Positions 5,154 through 13,366 of a DNA stretch of 16,661 bases are shown here, piece after piece. Numbering within the stretch: position 1 is the first letter of the stretch; each line of letters opens with the position of its first letter. Location: assembly GCA_905199755.1 (NCBI GenBank), contig CAJKHT010000061.1, positions 1 through 16,661 of the forward strand, given 5' to 3'. The notes under the pieces were generated by a model, which ran no database searches, was not told the DNA's origin, and worked only from the letters and a program-made list of their open reading frames with translations. This DNA comes from an uncultured Eubacteriales bacterium (lineage in GTDB: Bacteria > Bacillota > Clostridia > UBA1381). The translations under genes were made by a program, and so were the position numbers.

Positions 5154-6293
5154 ATGAAATTTACTGCAATTATTATAACAAAAAAGAAGATACTTACGGC
5201 TGCCGCCGTCCTTTTTGTCGCGGCGGTAACGGCAGCGGGAATAATTATTGCCGGAAACAATAAAGTGACAGAGACTTTTAATGAGCGGGAGATATATGAG
5301 TCCGCCATATCCGAGGGCTTGCCGAACGGCGAAGAAAAGGAAGTTAAGATTAAAGATATATTGAAAAAGCTTGCAGGCTTCGATTGGGACGAGCCGCAGA
5401 GCATAGCTAAACAGGGACTCCCCGGCGGTGAAGCGCAAAATACAGCCGAAAGCACGGCAATTTCTGCCGAAGAACAGCCGACCGCGGAGCCGGAGCAAAC
5501 ACCGCCTCCCGAGGAAACACCTGCTCCGGTGCGGGAAGAAAAAAAGGAGCTGCCGTCTCATGAAAAAATATGCAGTGCCAACGGACTGAAAATCAATAAT
5601 GCCACCGATTATGCGGTCAATCCCGATGAAGCATGCTCCGGTATGCTTCCTTTCAAAACCGAAACAGATGCACCGCAGGTATTGGTTGTGCATACTCATA
5701 CAACGGAATGCTACAGCGGAGATGAAATGAGCGGAGAAACGGAGAGGACAACCGATAATGTGCGAAATGTCGTTGCGGTGGGCAATGTGATATGCGGCAA
5801 GCTGGAGGAATACGGAATTAAAACCGTTCATGATACCACCGTGCATGATTATCCGTCGTATCAGGGTGCATATACGAGGACACTCAAAACAATAGAAAGC
5901 AATCTGAAAAAATATCCGTCAATAAAGGCTGTGCTTGATGTACACCGTGATGCATTTGTATATTCCGACGGCTCAAAGCTTAAGGTTTCCTATAACCGTG
6001 ACGGGCAGGAGACGGCAAAGGTTATGCTTGTGGTCGGCACGGACAGTATGGGACTGGCACATCCGGGGTGGCGGAATAATTTTATGCTTGCGGCAAAAAT
6101 ACAGAACGCGGCGGAAATCATGTATCCCGGTCTTATGCGTCCGATTGATCTGCGCCGCGAGCGCTTTAATATGCATATGACAAGCGGCAGTCTGCTGCTT
6201 GAGGTGGGCAGCAACGGAAATTCACTTGCAGAGGCTTTGGAGGGCGGTGCGGAAATAGGAGAGGCTATAGCGGCAGCACTTTTAAACGGCTGA
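5154..6293 (+). CDS. spoIIP: SpoIIP, stage II sporulation cell-wall hydrolase (379 aa)
   Basis: SpoIIP is the amidase/endopeptidase that, with SpoIID and SpoIIM, removes septal peptidoglycan so that the mother cell can engulf the forespore. Residues 13-33 form the N-terminal membrane span. Residues 93-132 are a Pro/Glu-rich linker. The catalytic domain (about 173-379) shows VLVVHTHTTECY, with metal-ligand candidates His180, His182 and Glu185. It also shows VLDVHRDA (260-267, His264) and SGSLLLEVGSNGNSLAEA near the C terminus, which carries the conserved Glu. AAAGGGAGG lies 9 bases before the ATG. Length and domain order are normal. The gene appears monocistronic, and no gpr or other sporulation gene adjoins it. 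Confidence 0.95.
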   Translation: MKFTAIIITKKKILTAAAVLFVAAVTAAGIIIAGNNKVTETFNEREIYESAISEGLPNGEEKEVKIKDILKKLAGFDWDEPQSIAKQGLPGGEAQNTAESTAISAEEQPTAEPEQTPPPEETPAPVREEKKELPSHEKICSANGLKINNATDYAVNPDEACSGMLPFKTETDAPQVLVVHTHTTECYSGDEMSGETERTTDNVRNVVAVGNVICGKLEEYGIKTVHDTTVHDYPSYQGAYTRTLKTIESNLKKYPSIKAVLDVHRDAFVYSDGSKLKVSYNRDGQETAKVMLVVGTDSMGLAHPGWRNNFMLAAKIQNAAEIMYPGLMRPIDLRRERFNMHMTSGSLLLEVGSNGNSLAEALEGGAEIGEAIAAALLNG

Positions 6294-6312
6294 AAAAATA
6301 TATAAAAATCAC

Positions 6313-6341
6313 TTGCAAAATCATAAACAATGTGCTAAAAT
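6313..6341 (+). promoter_or_regulatory. Sigma-A promoter of rhaA with extended -10
   Basis: TTGCAA (6313-6318) and TAAAAT (6336-6341) have a 17-base spacer, with TG one base before the -10 hexamer. The predicted leader (6342-6392) is A/C-rich and contains no G at all before the ribosome binding site, so it should be unstructured and well translated. No obvious operator palindrome is seen. Confidence 0.7.
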
Positions 6342-6403
6342 AAAAACATAAACAAACATAAAACCAAATAAACAATAATAAAACAAACAAAAGGAGCGTA
6401 AAT

Positions 6404-7663
6404 ATGTATAATGTACAAAAAGCCTATGATTTGGCAAAGGAATATTATGCCGGATACGGTATAGATATTGATAAGGCTATGGAAATTTGCGATAAAACCC
6501 CTATTTCGATGCACTGCTGGCAGGGAGATGATGTTGCTGGATTTGAAAAGCGTGACGGCGGACTGACGGGAGGAATACAGACTACGGGTAATTATCCGGG
6601 AGCGGCGAGAAATGCGGCAGAGCTCAGAGCGGATATGGAAAAGGCAATGGAATTTATCCCCGGAACGCTTAAAGCCAATATACATGCAAATTATCAGGAG
6701 GCAGACGGGTTTGTTGACCGCGATGAAATAACAGAGGAGCATTTTAAGGTATGGGCGGACTGGGCTGTTGAAAAGGGGATAGGACTTGATTTTAACCCGA
6801 CATATTTTTCACACCCGAAAAGTGAAAAAGCAACGCTTTCATCATCAGATGAAGATATAAGAAGCTTCTGGGTAAGACACGGAATTGCGTGCCGTAAAAT
6901 AGGTGAGTATTTTTATAAAAGAACGGGGAAAACCTGTGTAATAAATCATTGGACTCCCGACGGCGATAAGGAATTTCCGATTGATACATTAACACCGAGA
7001 ATACAGCTTAAAAAGAGCTATGATGAAATTTTTGAAGCGACAAAAGATGTAAAGGGAGTTATGGACGGAATAGAAAGCAAGGTGTTCGGTATCGGAGCTG
7101 AAAGCTTTACGGCAGGTTCGCATGAATTTTGCATGGGATATGTAATGAGCAAAAACATCGACCACATAATAATGACGCTCGATACGGGACACTATCACCC
7201 GACCGAAACCGTTTCGGCAAAGCTTGGGGCTGTTTATGCGTTTGCAAAGCATGTGCTTCTGCATGTTTCGCGGCCGGTAAGATGGGACAGCGACCATGTT
7301 GTTGCGTTTGATGATGAAACAAAAGCTATTATGGAGGAACTTGTAAGACTCGGTAAGCTTGAAGATACATATATTGCCACGGATTTCTTCGATGCATCCA
7401 TAAACAGAATTGCGGCATGGACAATCGGTTTGAGGAATACCAGAAAAGCTATGCTTTATGCACTGCTCCAGCCTGCAGAGCTTATGAAGAAAATCGAGGC
7501 TGACGGTGATGTAAGCGGCAGACTGGCATTTATGCAGGAATTTAAGGCAGCTCCGTTCTCGCTTGTATGGGATTATTATTGTGAAAAATCCGGCTGCGGT
7601 GTAGGTCTTGAATGGCTTGACAAAGTGAAAGATTACGAGAAAAATGTACTCTTAAAGAGATAA
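6404..7663 (+). CDS. rhaA: L-rhamnose isomerase (419 aa)
   Basis: RhaA is the cytoplasmic metal-dependent aldose-ketose isomerase that interconverts L-rhamnose and L-rhamnulose. The length equals that of the E. coli enzyme and the signatures are present in order: ISMHCWQGDDVAGFE near residue 35, TGGIQTTGNYPG near 55, GLDFNPTYFSHP near 126, and GIESKVFGIGAESFTAGSHEF in the middle. TLDTGHYHPTE and HVSRPVRWDSDHVV (metal and substrate ligands) and TDFFDASINRIAAWTIG follow. AAGGAG lies 7 bases before the ATG. No rhaB, rhaD, rhamnose transporter or regulator is in the window, so it is an orphan here. It has its own strong promoter and terminator and faces manA. Members of this enzyme group can isomerise other sugars, so the substrate in vivo is inferred. 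Confidence 0.93.
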   Translation: MYNVQKAYDLAKEYYAGYGIDIDKAMEICDKTPISMHCWQGDDVAGFEKRDGGLTGGIQTTGNYPGAARNAAELRADMEKAMEFIPGTLKANIHANYQEADGFVDRDEITEEHFKVWADWAVEKGIGLDFNPTYFSHPKSEKATLSSSDEDIRSFWVRHGIACRKIGEYFYKRTGKTCVINHWTPDGDKEFPIDTLTPRIQLKKSYDEIFEATKDVKGVMDGIESKVFGIGAESFTAGSHEFCMGYVMSKNIDHIIMTLDTGHYHPTETVSAKLGAVYAFAKHVLLHVSRPVRWDSDHVVAFDDETKAIMEELVRLGKLEDTYIATDFFDASINRIAAWTIGLRNTRKAMLYALLQPAELMKKIEADGDVSGRLAFMQEFKAAPFSLVWDYYCEKSGCGVGLEWLDKVKDYEKNVLLKR

Positions 7664-7676
7664 ATGCATAAAAAGC

Positions 7677-7722
7677 AACAGCTCATCTCAATGCGGAAAG
7701 TGAGATGAGCTGTTATTTTTTT
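7677..7722. terminator. Bidirectional terminator between rhaA and manA
   Basis: AACAGCTCATCTCA (7677-7690) and TGAGATGAGCTGTT (7701-7714) form a perfect 14-bp stem with a 10-base loop. On the plus strand it is followed by A and seven T; on the minus strand by GCTTTTTA. The manA stop codon lies within the T run. Confidence 0.92.
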
Positions 7723-8671
7723 ATACATATGATAATATTACGCAGCAATTTCCGTTTAAAGTATAGCTGCCGTTTTGTGCCGGAATGAATATGCTGTCGC
7801 CTTTTTCGAGATTCATAATCTGACCGTTCATTTCAAGTGTTCCGCTGCCCTCTGTGATAATAAGCGAATTAAAACAGTCTTCAGTTATGTCTACCGACAT
7901 TGGCGCTGTGACGTTAAGACGTCTTGCTGTGAATTTATCACAGCTTGCAAGCACTGCATCGGCTGCGGATTCGTCGGGCTTCGGAACGGCAGGCGACGGT
8001 GTAAGACGCGATACCTCTATTGCTTTATCAATATGAAGCTCGCGCGGATTGCCGTTTTTATCACGTCTGTCATAGTCATATACTCTGTATGTGGTATTGG
8101 AATTTTGCTGGATTTCGCATATCACTATGCCGCTGCATATTGCATGAATGGTTCCTGCCGGAATAAAGAAAACGTCTCCCTTATGTACGGGAACCTTGTT
8201 AAGCACTTCAAGCAGAGTGTTGTTTTCTATACGTTCACGAAGCTCCTCCCGTGTGATTTCGCGGTTGACTCCGTAATATAAATATGCATTGTTGTCACAT
8301 TCAAGAATGTACCACATTTCGGTTTTGCCGTATTCGCCCTCGACTCTTAAAGCGTATTCATCATTCGGGTGTACCTGAATTGACAGATTACCCGAAGCAT
8401 CGATGAATTTGATAAGTATCGGAAAACGGTCAAATTTTTCCGCGTTTTTACCCAAAACACCGCTGCCGTTTTTTTCTATGTAATCGGTAAGAGTAAGACC
8501 GTCGAAATCTCCGCCGCAAACGGTACTCTGACCGTCCTTGTGAGTTGAAAGCTCCCAGCTCTCGGCAACAATATCCAAATCAGTTTTTTTGTTATATGAT
8601 GTTTTCAGCTTTGTACCGCCCCATAAATAATCTTTAAATGCCGGCAGTAATTTTACAGGCTGTCTGTTCAT
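7721..8671 (-). CDS. manA: Mannose-6-phosphate isomerase, type I (316 aa)
   Basis: ManA is a zinc enzyme that interconverts mannose 6-phosphate and fructose 6-phosphate, linking mannose use and mannosylated-polymer synthesis to glycolysis. It is the short Bacillota form. FKDYLWGGTKL (12-22) opens the cupin domain. The zinc ligands are visible as Gln99 and His101 (IQVHPND), Glu118 (GKTEMWYI) and His176 (PAGTIHAI). Arg196 in TYRVYDYDRRD is the conserved catalytic arginine. A second cupin half closes the protein. GGGGAG (8680-8685) is 8 bases before the ATG. It lies 25 bases after the DUF4364 gene with no terminator between, so the two are probably co-transcribed. Confidence 0.93.
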   Translation of the reverse strand: MNRQPVKLLPAFKDYLWGGTKLKTSYNKKTDLDIVAESWELSTHKDGQSTVCGGDFDGLTLTDYIEKNGSGVLGKNAEKFDRFPILIKFIDASGNLSIQVHPNDEYALRVEGEYGKTEMWYILECDNNAYLYYGVNREITREELRERIENNTLLEVLNKVPVHKGDVFFIPAGTIHAICSGIVICEIQQNSNTTYRVYDYDRRDKNGNPRELHIDKAIEVSRLTPSPAVPKPDESAADAVLASCDKFTARRLNVTAPMSVDITEDCFNSLIITEGSGTLEMNGQIMNLEKGDSIFIPAQNGSYTLNGNCCVILSYV

Positions 8672-8696
8672 TGAAAAATCTCCCCTTTAAATTATG

Positions 8697-9257
8697 TTAA
8701 TCGTTATCTTTTTTTGTGTCAGCTTCCGCAAATATGTCTATAACTTTATCATATACCGTATATGCGTTGCTTTTAAAATACTTTGCAAATTTTTCCGCCT
8801 CGTCACGCGAACCGGTATACAAGGAAAGCTGCATAAGCCGTGTGTTATCATCATCATACAGCTCACATTCCGCGCTGAATTCATTTCTGCGCACGGGAAA
8901 AATGCTGCTTCTGATTGCTTTTTTCAAACGCTGCTCGCGGTACAGCTCTTTTATGGATTGCTGTATCGGCTCACGTATATATATGGGTATATGCGTTTTA
9001 AAAAAATCTGCCGCGGCAGCGCCTTTTGGCGTGATTTCGTATTTTTGCAGAGTTGGAGTTTCAAGGTATGCACGTACATGCCCCGTATCCGCAAGATTTG
9101 TGAGCGCAAGCTGAAAGTCATTGAAATTAATGTTGCAGTTATCCATAACAAGCGTTACCAGGTCGCTGTACGGAAGTGCATCATCCGCATTGTTCAGCGT
9201 GAACATGATTATAAACTGAATCAGTACGGAATCGTCTATTTCTTTTTGATAAAGCAT
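8697..9257 (-). CDS. DUF4364 family protein, putative winged-helix protein (186 aa)
   Basis: This is a conserved clostridial protein of unknown function. The N-terminal half (about residues 5-90) reads as a winged-helix fold: a helix with LIQFIIMFTLNNAD, a helix around FNDFQLALTNLADTGHV, and a wing ending YEITPKGAAAADFF. That last segment is the hallmark of MarR/PadR-like and DUF4364 proteins. The C-terminal half is more divergent. The frame is open upstream to 9362, but GGAGGT (9262-9267) directly precedes the ATG at 9257 and family similarity begins there. The -10 element at 9301-9306 would also lie inside a longer gene. It is the first gene of a pair with manA. It may be a transcription regulator, but this is inference. 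Confidence 0.8.
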   Translation of the reverse strand: MLYQKEIDDSVLIQFIIMFTLNNADDALPYSDLVTLVMDNCNINFNDFQLALTNLADTGHVRAYLETPTLQKYEITPKGAAAADFFKTHIPIYIREPIQQSIKELYREQRLKKAIRSSIFPVRRNEFSAECELYDDDNTRLMQLSLYTGSRDEAEKFAKYFKSNAYTVYDKVIDIFAEADTKKDND

Positions 9258-9300
9258 AAAAACCTCCGTTCCGCCGCTGTGACGGCATAAGCTTAATGCT

Positions 9301-9306
9301 ATTATA
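9301..9306 (-). promoter_or_regulatory. Extended -10 promoter of DUF4364-manA
   Basis: The minus strand reads TGCTATAAT, a perfect -10 with the TG extension, about 44 bases before the DUF4364 start. The -35 position reads TGGTAT, a poor match, as is common for extended -10 promoters. Confidence 0.6.
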
Positions 9307-9388
9307 GCACAGCATAACAAAAAATACCACATTTTTTTAAAATTATTTAATCTTTTGGTCAAAAATGCAATAAATAGCAGTCAGACCA

Positions 9389-9417
9389 TTGCATTATTCA
9401 ATATTTTATAGTATAAT
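9389..9417 (+). promoter_or_regulatory. Upstream sigma-A promoter of the DUF362-to-metG run
   Basis: TTGCAT (9389-9394) and TATAAT (9412-9417) have a 17-base spacer. It lies about 95 bases before the first gene and 43 bases upstream of the second promoter. Confidence 0.65.
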
Positions 9418-9431
9418 TAAGCATAAATTGC

Positions 9432-9460
9432 TTGAAGAATTTTTAAAAGCGTGATATAAT
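9432..9460 (+). promoter_or_regulatory. Proximal sigma-A promoter of the DUF362-to-metG run
   Basis: TTGAAG (9432-9437) and TATAAT (9455-9460) have a 17-base spacer, with TGA directly before the -10 giving an extended -10. It is the closer of two tandem promoters and probably the main one. Confidence 0.75.
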
Positions 9461-9512
9461 GGATATAATTTGGTAAGATATGTATAAATAATTATAGTCA
9501 GAGAAAAGAGTA

Positions 9513-10676
9513 ATGGATAATAGGGTTTCAATTGTAAAATGCGATAATTATTCCGAATGCCGCAGAGCGGTGGACGAAGCAATCGAGCTTCTGGGCGGAA
9601 TAAGAAAATTCATAAAACCGGGTGACAAGGTTGTAATCAAACCGAATTATGTAATGAAGAAGAAACCGGGTGAGGCGGCGACAACGCATCCGGAGTTTCT
9701 CCATGCCGTTATCTGTGCGGCGGAGGAGGCTGGCGGACGGGTTACGATTGCCGAAAGCCCCGGCGGTCCGTATAATGTGCAGGCATTAAAAAGCGTGTAT
9801 TCGGAATGCGGTGCCTATGAGGCTGTAAAGGGTACGAATGCCGTCCTTAATACCGATACATCGTTTACGGAGGTTTCCTATCCCGATGGTCATACGGTGA
9901 AAAATATTCCGATAATAAATCCTATTTTGGATGCAGATGTTATAATATCGCTGCCGAAGCTTAAAACGCATGCAATGACGGCATATACGGGAGCGGTGAA
10001 AAATCTGTTCGGAACAATTCCCGGCACGCATAAGGCGGAGCTGCATTTCCGGCTTAACGAAAGAAAAGCATTTTGTTCCATGCTTGTGGATTTATATGAA
10101 TGTGTAAAGCCTACGCTGTCCATTATGGACGGCATATGGGGCATGGAGGGAAACGGTCCGACATCGGGGAAAAGCCGTCATATCGGGCTGGTGCTGGCAG
10201 CCGGGAACGGTCATGCGCTTGACCTTGCCGCATGCCGCATTATAGATTATTCACCCGATGAGGTTGAAACGGTGCATGAGGCGATTTTGCGCGGCTTGTG
10301 CGCAGAAAATGCCGATGGGCTTGACATACTCGGCGAGGATATAAATAATCTTATTATAAAGGATTTTGAAAAGCCGGAGAGCCATTTTAATTTGCTTAAG
10401 CTTGTTTCACTTCCGGCGGCACTTAATGCCCGTGTTGTAAACTGGCTTTCGTCAAGGCCCGAAATGCATTACGATGAATGTGTGGGCTGCGGAGAATGTA
10501 TGCGCTGCTGTCCGCCGCAGGCTATAGAAATGCGTGATACGAAAATGGGCAGACGTCCGTTCATAAATACGGAAAAGTGTATAAAATGCTTTTGCTGTCA
10601 GGAGCTTTGCCCGAAAAAGGCAGTGCATATCAAAAGACCGGTTATGAACATGCTTATTCTTAAATTTTTAAAATAA
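9513..10676 (+). CDS. DUF362 protein with C-terminal 2x[4Fe-4S] ferredoxin domain (387 aa)
   Basis: Residues 1 to about 300 match the DUF362 family (for example DKVVIKPNYV near residue 43, THPEFLHAV near 60, AESPGG near 82, and LPKLKTHAMTAYTGAVKNLFG near 146). The C terminus carries two ferredoxin motifs: Cys323, 326, 329 and 333-Pro, and Cys356, 359, 362 and 366-Pro. Each contains one extra Cys (332 and 361). This predicts two [4Fe-4S] clusters and a redox or iron-sulfur role. The exact reaction of the family is unknown. The ribosome binding site before the ATG at 9513 is weak (AAAAGAG), but the reading frame and promoter position support this start. It is the first gene of a co-directional run that ends with metG; trmL follows after 31 bases. 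Confidence 0.88.
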   Translation: MDNRVSIVKCDNYSECRRAVDEAIELLGGIRKFIKPGDKVVIKPNYVMKKKPGEAATTHPEFLHAVICAAEEAGGRVTIAESPGGPYNVQALKSVYSECGAYEAVKGTNAVLNTDTSFTEVSYPDGHTVKNIPIINPILDADVIISLPKLKTHAMTAYTGAVKNLFGTIPGTHKAELHFRLNERKAFCSMLVDLYECVKPTLSIMDGIWGMEGNGPTSGKSRHIGLVLAAGNGHALDLAACRIIDYSPDEVETVHEAILRGLCAENADGLDILGEDINNLIIKDFEKPESHFNLLKLVSLPAALNARVVNWLSSRPEMHYDECVGCGECMRCCPPQAIEMRDTKMGRRPFINTEKCIKCFCCQELCPKKAVHIKRPVMNMLILKFLK

Positions 10677-10707
10677 TATATATTTTTGGGGAAAGGAACA
10701 TATTTTT

Positions 10708-11199
10708 ATGTTTAATATAGTGCTTGTAGAGCCGCGGATACCGCAGAATACCGGGAATGTTGCCCGTACATGTGCGGCGACGGGCTCAAGGCTTCATATA
10801 GTCCGTCCGACGGGATTTCAGATAACGGATAAAAATCTGCGCAGGGCGGGACTTGATTACTGGCATCTTTTAAATGTCTGCTACTATGATAATCTTGATG
10901 ACTTTTTTAAAAAGACCGAGGGAGCAAGATATTGGTATGCAACAACCAAAGCGCCGCATACTCATGTCGAGGCACAGTTTCGCGATAACGACTATATTCT
11001 GTTTGGGCGCGAAGATGCGGGCTTGCCCGAAGAATTGCTTTACGAGCATGAGGAACGCTGCGTAAGAATACCGATGATTGCGGAAGCACGCTGTCTCAAT
11101 TTATCAAATTCCGTAGCGGTTATGGTTTATGAAGCGTTAAGACAGCAGGGGTTTGACAATCTTAAAAATCTCGGACAGCTTACACATTTTACATGGTAA
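10708..11199 (+). CDS. trmL: TrmL, tRNA (cytidine/uridine-34-2'-O)-methyltransferase (163 aa)
   Basis: TrmL is a SpoU-family SAM-dependent enzyme with a deep trefoil knot. It methylates the 2'-hydroxyl of the wobble nucleotide 34 in tRNA-Leu isoacceptors. The three family motifs are visible: RIPQNTGNVARTCAATG (from residue 10), LFGREDAGLPEELL (near 97) and CLNLSNSVAVMVYEALRQ (near 128), which forms the SAM-binding knot. The short length, with no extra N-terminal RNA-binding domain, separates it from TrmH and RlmB. AAAGGA lies 10 bases before the ATG. It shares the run with metG and is one of two tRNA-modification genes in the window. Confidence 0.94.
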   Translation: MFNIVLVEPRIPQNTGNVARTCAATGSRLHIVRPTGFQITDKNLRRAGLDYWHLLNVCYYDNLDDFFKKTEGARYWYATTKAPHTHVEAQFRDNDYILFGREDAGLPEELLYEHEERCVRIPMIAEARCLNLSNSVAVMVYEALRQQGFDNLKNLGQLTHFTW

Positions 11200-11213
11200 A
11201 GGAGTAAAAATAT

Positions 11214-12083
11214 ATGGAAGATATTAAAATTATAACGGATACAAGCGCCGATATTCCCGATGACCTTGCAAAAAAATATGATATAGGGATAGCGAGATTT
11301 ATTACGCTGTTCGGTGAAAAGGAATATGTAAACGGAACGGAACTGACAAACAGCGAGTTTTATGAAAAGCTTGAAGCGTTTGGCGGTGTGCCGACAAGCT
11401 CTCAGCCGCCGTTTCAGTACTTATATGATTTGCTGCTCGATGAAAGCAGAAAGCATAAAACGGTAATATTCTTTACAATTTCCTCAAAGGGCAGCGGAGA
11501 ATATCAGACGGCAACTCTGATTGCAAATCAGATAAAAGAGGACGACAATCCCGATGCGGATATAAGAATATTTGACAGCCAAAAATTTTCGGTATATATC
11601 GCACAGACGGCGGTTTATGCGGCGCAGCTTGTAAAAGAAGGGAAAAGTGCAGATGAAATAATCGAAATCTGTGAAAAATATATTGCGTCATGGCGTGCAT
11701 ATCTGCTTGTTGATACTTTAAAATATCTTGAAAAGGGCGGCAGACTCTCAAAAGCAAGCGCCATAGTGGGAACCTTGCTTGATATAAAGCCGATACTTAC
11801 GATAGAACACGGACTTGTTGAAAGCATGGATAAGCTGCGCGGCAAAAAGAAGCTGGTTGACAAGCTTATAGAAAAGATTGAAGATGATCCCGATTTTATA
11901 AACTGCGATGAAAAGGAATTTCTTGTAGTTCAGTCGGACGATGCACGGGGAAGAGAAGCTGCGGATAAGCTTAAGGCGAAATACGGAGAGGACTGTATCA
12001 AAATGTATTCCGAATTCGGACCTCTTATCGGTATTCACGTCGGCAGAGGCGCGCTGGCGATACTGTGCAGAATAAAAAAGTAA
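11214..12083 (+). CDS. DegV family fatty-acid-binding protein (289 aa)
   Basis: DegV proteins (FakB type) bind a fatty acid and present it to the FakA kinase for entry into phospholipid synthesis. Visible family features are IITDTSADIP (6-15), the PTSSQPP segment near residue 60, FTISSKGSGEYQTA near 87, YLEKGGRLSKASA near 170, and IGIHVGRGALAI near the C terminus. SKGSG stands where SSGLSGTY-like sequence is usual, and HVGRGA replaces the commoner HxGPGA; both are mild variants in ligand-facing loops. AAAGGAG (11198-11204) overlaps the trmL stop, and the gap is only 14 bases, so the genes are probably coupled. No fakA is in the window; the ligand is unknown. Confidence 0.9.
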   Translation: MEDIKIITDTSADIPDDLAKKYDIGIARFITLFGEKEYVNGTELTNSEFYEKLEAFGGVPTSSQPPFQYLYDLLLDESRKHKTVIFFTISSKGSGEYQTATLIANQIKEDDNPDADIRIFDSQKFSVYIAQTAVYAAQLVKEGKSADEIIEICEKYIASWRAYLLVDTLKYLEKGGRLSKASAIVGTLLDIKPILTIEHGLVESMDKLRGKKKLVDKLIEKIEDDPDFINCDEKEFLVVQSDDARGREAADKLKAKYGEDCIKMYSEFGPLIGIHVGRGALAILCRIKK

Positions 12084-12121
12084 ATAATACAGCGTTTTAC
12101 GGCGCGGGAAGGATGATATAA

Positions 12122-13333
12122 ATGAAGTACATTGTAATTTTAGGGGACGGAATGGCAGATTATCCGGTAGATTATTTTGACGGAAAAACCATTCTTGAAG
12201 TGGCGGACAAGCCGACAATCGACTATATGTGCACTCACGGCGAGCTGGGTATGGTAAAGACTGTTCAGGACGGCATGAAGCCCGGTTCCGATGTTGCAAA
12301 TCTGTCGGTTATGGGATATGATACGAAAAAGTGCTACAGCGGACGTTCACCGCTTGAAGCGGCATCAATCGGAGTTGAGATGAAAGACAGCGACGTTACA
12401 TTCAGAACAAATCTTGTAACCCTGAGTGATGAAGCGGAATATGAAAATAAAACAATGCTTGATTATTCTGCCGGTGAAATTACTACCGAGGAGAGTACGG
12501 AGCTTATGCAGGCGATTGCAAAGGAGCTTAATACCGATAAAATAAAATTTTATCCGGGAATAAGCTACAGACATCTGTGCGTATGGGACGGCGGCTCCAC
12601 AAATGTAACACTAACACCTCCGCATGACATTTCAGATCGTAAGATTACGGATTATCTGCCAAAGGGTGACGGCGCGGAGATTTTTCTTGATATGATGAAG
12701 AAATCGGAGGAAATTTTAAAGAATCATCCTGTGAACAAAGCAAGAGCGGCTGCCGGAAAAAATCAGGCTACATCAATCTGGCCGTGGGGCGAGGGTACAA
12801 AGCCGCAGCTTGATAATTTTGAAAAGAAATTTGGACTTAAGGGCAGCGTTATAAGCGCGGTTGACCTTATAAAGGGTATTGCAAAATGTGCAGGCATGAA
12901 TTCCATAGATGTTCCGGGAGCAACAGGAAACTGTGAAACAAACTGGGATGGAAAAGCACAGGCGGCGCTTGAAGCAATCACAGGTGACAGTGATTTTGTG
13001 TATGTTCACATGGAAGCTCCCGATGAAATGGGACATCAGGGCAAGCCGGACAAGAAAAAGCTTGCGGTTGAGCTGATAGACGGCAAGATTGTGAAATTTC
13101 TGAAGGGTGAATTGGATAAACGCGGTATTGAGTATAAAATGCTCATAATGCCCGACCATCCGACACCGATATGCAAGAAAACACACGTAAGCGATCCCGT
13201 GCCGTATATTATATATGACAGCACAAACGAAGAAAACGGCTCCGGCTTAACATACAGCGAGGAGAATGGTAAAAAGACGGGAATTTACATTGATAAGGGA
13301 TATACTCTTATGGAGAGATTTCTGAAAAAATAA
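12122..13333 (+). CDS. apgM: Cofactor-independent phosphoglycerate mutase, ApgM type (403 aa)
   Basis: This belongs to the alkaline-phosphatase-like metalloenzymes, ApgM branch, which interconvert 3- and 2-phosphoglycerate. GDGMAD (8-13) supplies the first metal ligand. PGSDVANLSVMGYD (54-67) holds the phosphorylated Ser, Ser56 by alignment with iPGM. The segments HMEAPDEMGHQG near 298 and MPDHPTP near 345 give the remaining metal and His ligands. A relative of this family has been proposed as a homoserine kinase replacement in bacteria lacking ThrB, so that role is an alternative, but no threonine-pathway gene is present here. AAGGA lies 8 bases before the ATG. It lies 38 bases after the degV-like gene with no terminator between. 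Confidence 0.88.
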   Translation: MKYIVILGDGMADYPVDYFDGKTILEVADKPTIDYMCTHGELGMVKTVQDGMKPGSDVANLSVMGYDTKKCYSGRSPLEAASIGVEMKDSDVTFRTNLVTLSDEAEYENKTMLDYSAGEITTEESTELMQAIAKELNTDKIKFYPGISYRHLCVWDGGSTNVTLTPPHDISDRKITDYLPKGDGAEIFLDMMKKSEEILKNHPVNKARAAAGKNQATSIWPWGEGTKPQLDNFEKKFGLKGSVISAVDLIKGIAKCAGMNSIDVPGATGNCETNWDGKAQAALEAITGDSDFVYVHMEAPDEMGHQGKPDKKKLAVELIDGKIVKFLKGELDKRGIEYKMLIMPDHPTPICKKTHVSDPVPYIIYDSTNEENGSGLTYSEENGKKTGIYIDKGYTLMERFLKK

Positions 13334-13366
13334 AATGCATCGTTTGGCAGGAAAGCAGGGATATGT

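Noticed and set aside
5151..5846. Open frame of 231 residues on the minus strand
   Set aside because: It is antisense to spoIIP, rich in Cys/Phe/Arg from reversed codons, with no recognisable domain.
6342..6392. Possible riboswitch in the rhaA leader
   Set aside because: The stretch is almost only A and C with no G, so it cannot form a stable structure.
9258..9362. N-terminal extension of the DUF4364 protein with a hydrophobic, signal-like stretch
   Set aside because: A strong ribosome binding site directly precedes the internal ATG at 9257, the family match starts there, and the -10 promoter element lies inside the extension.
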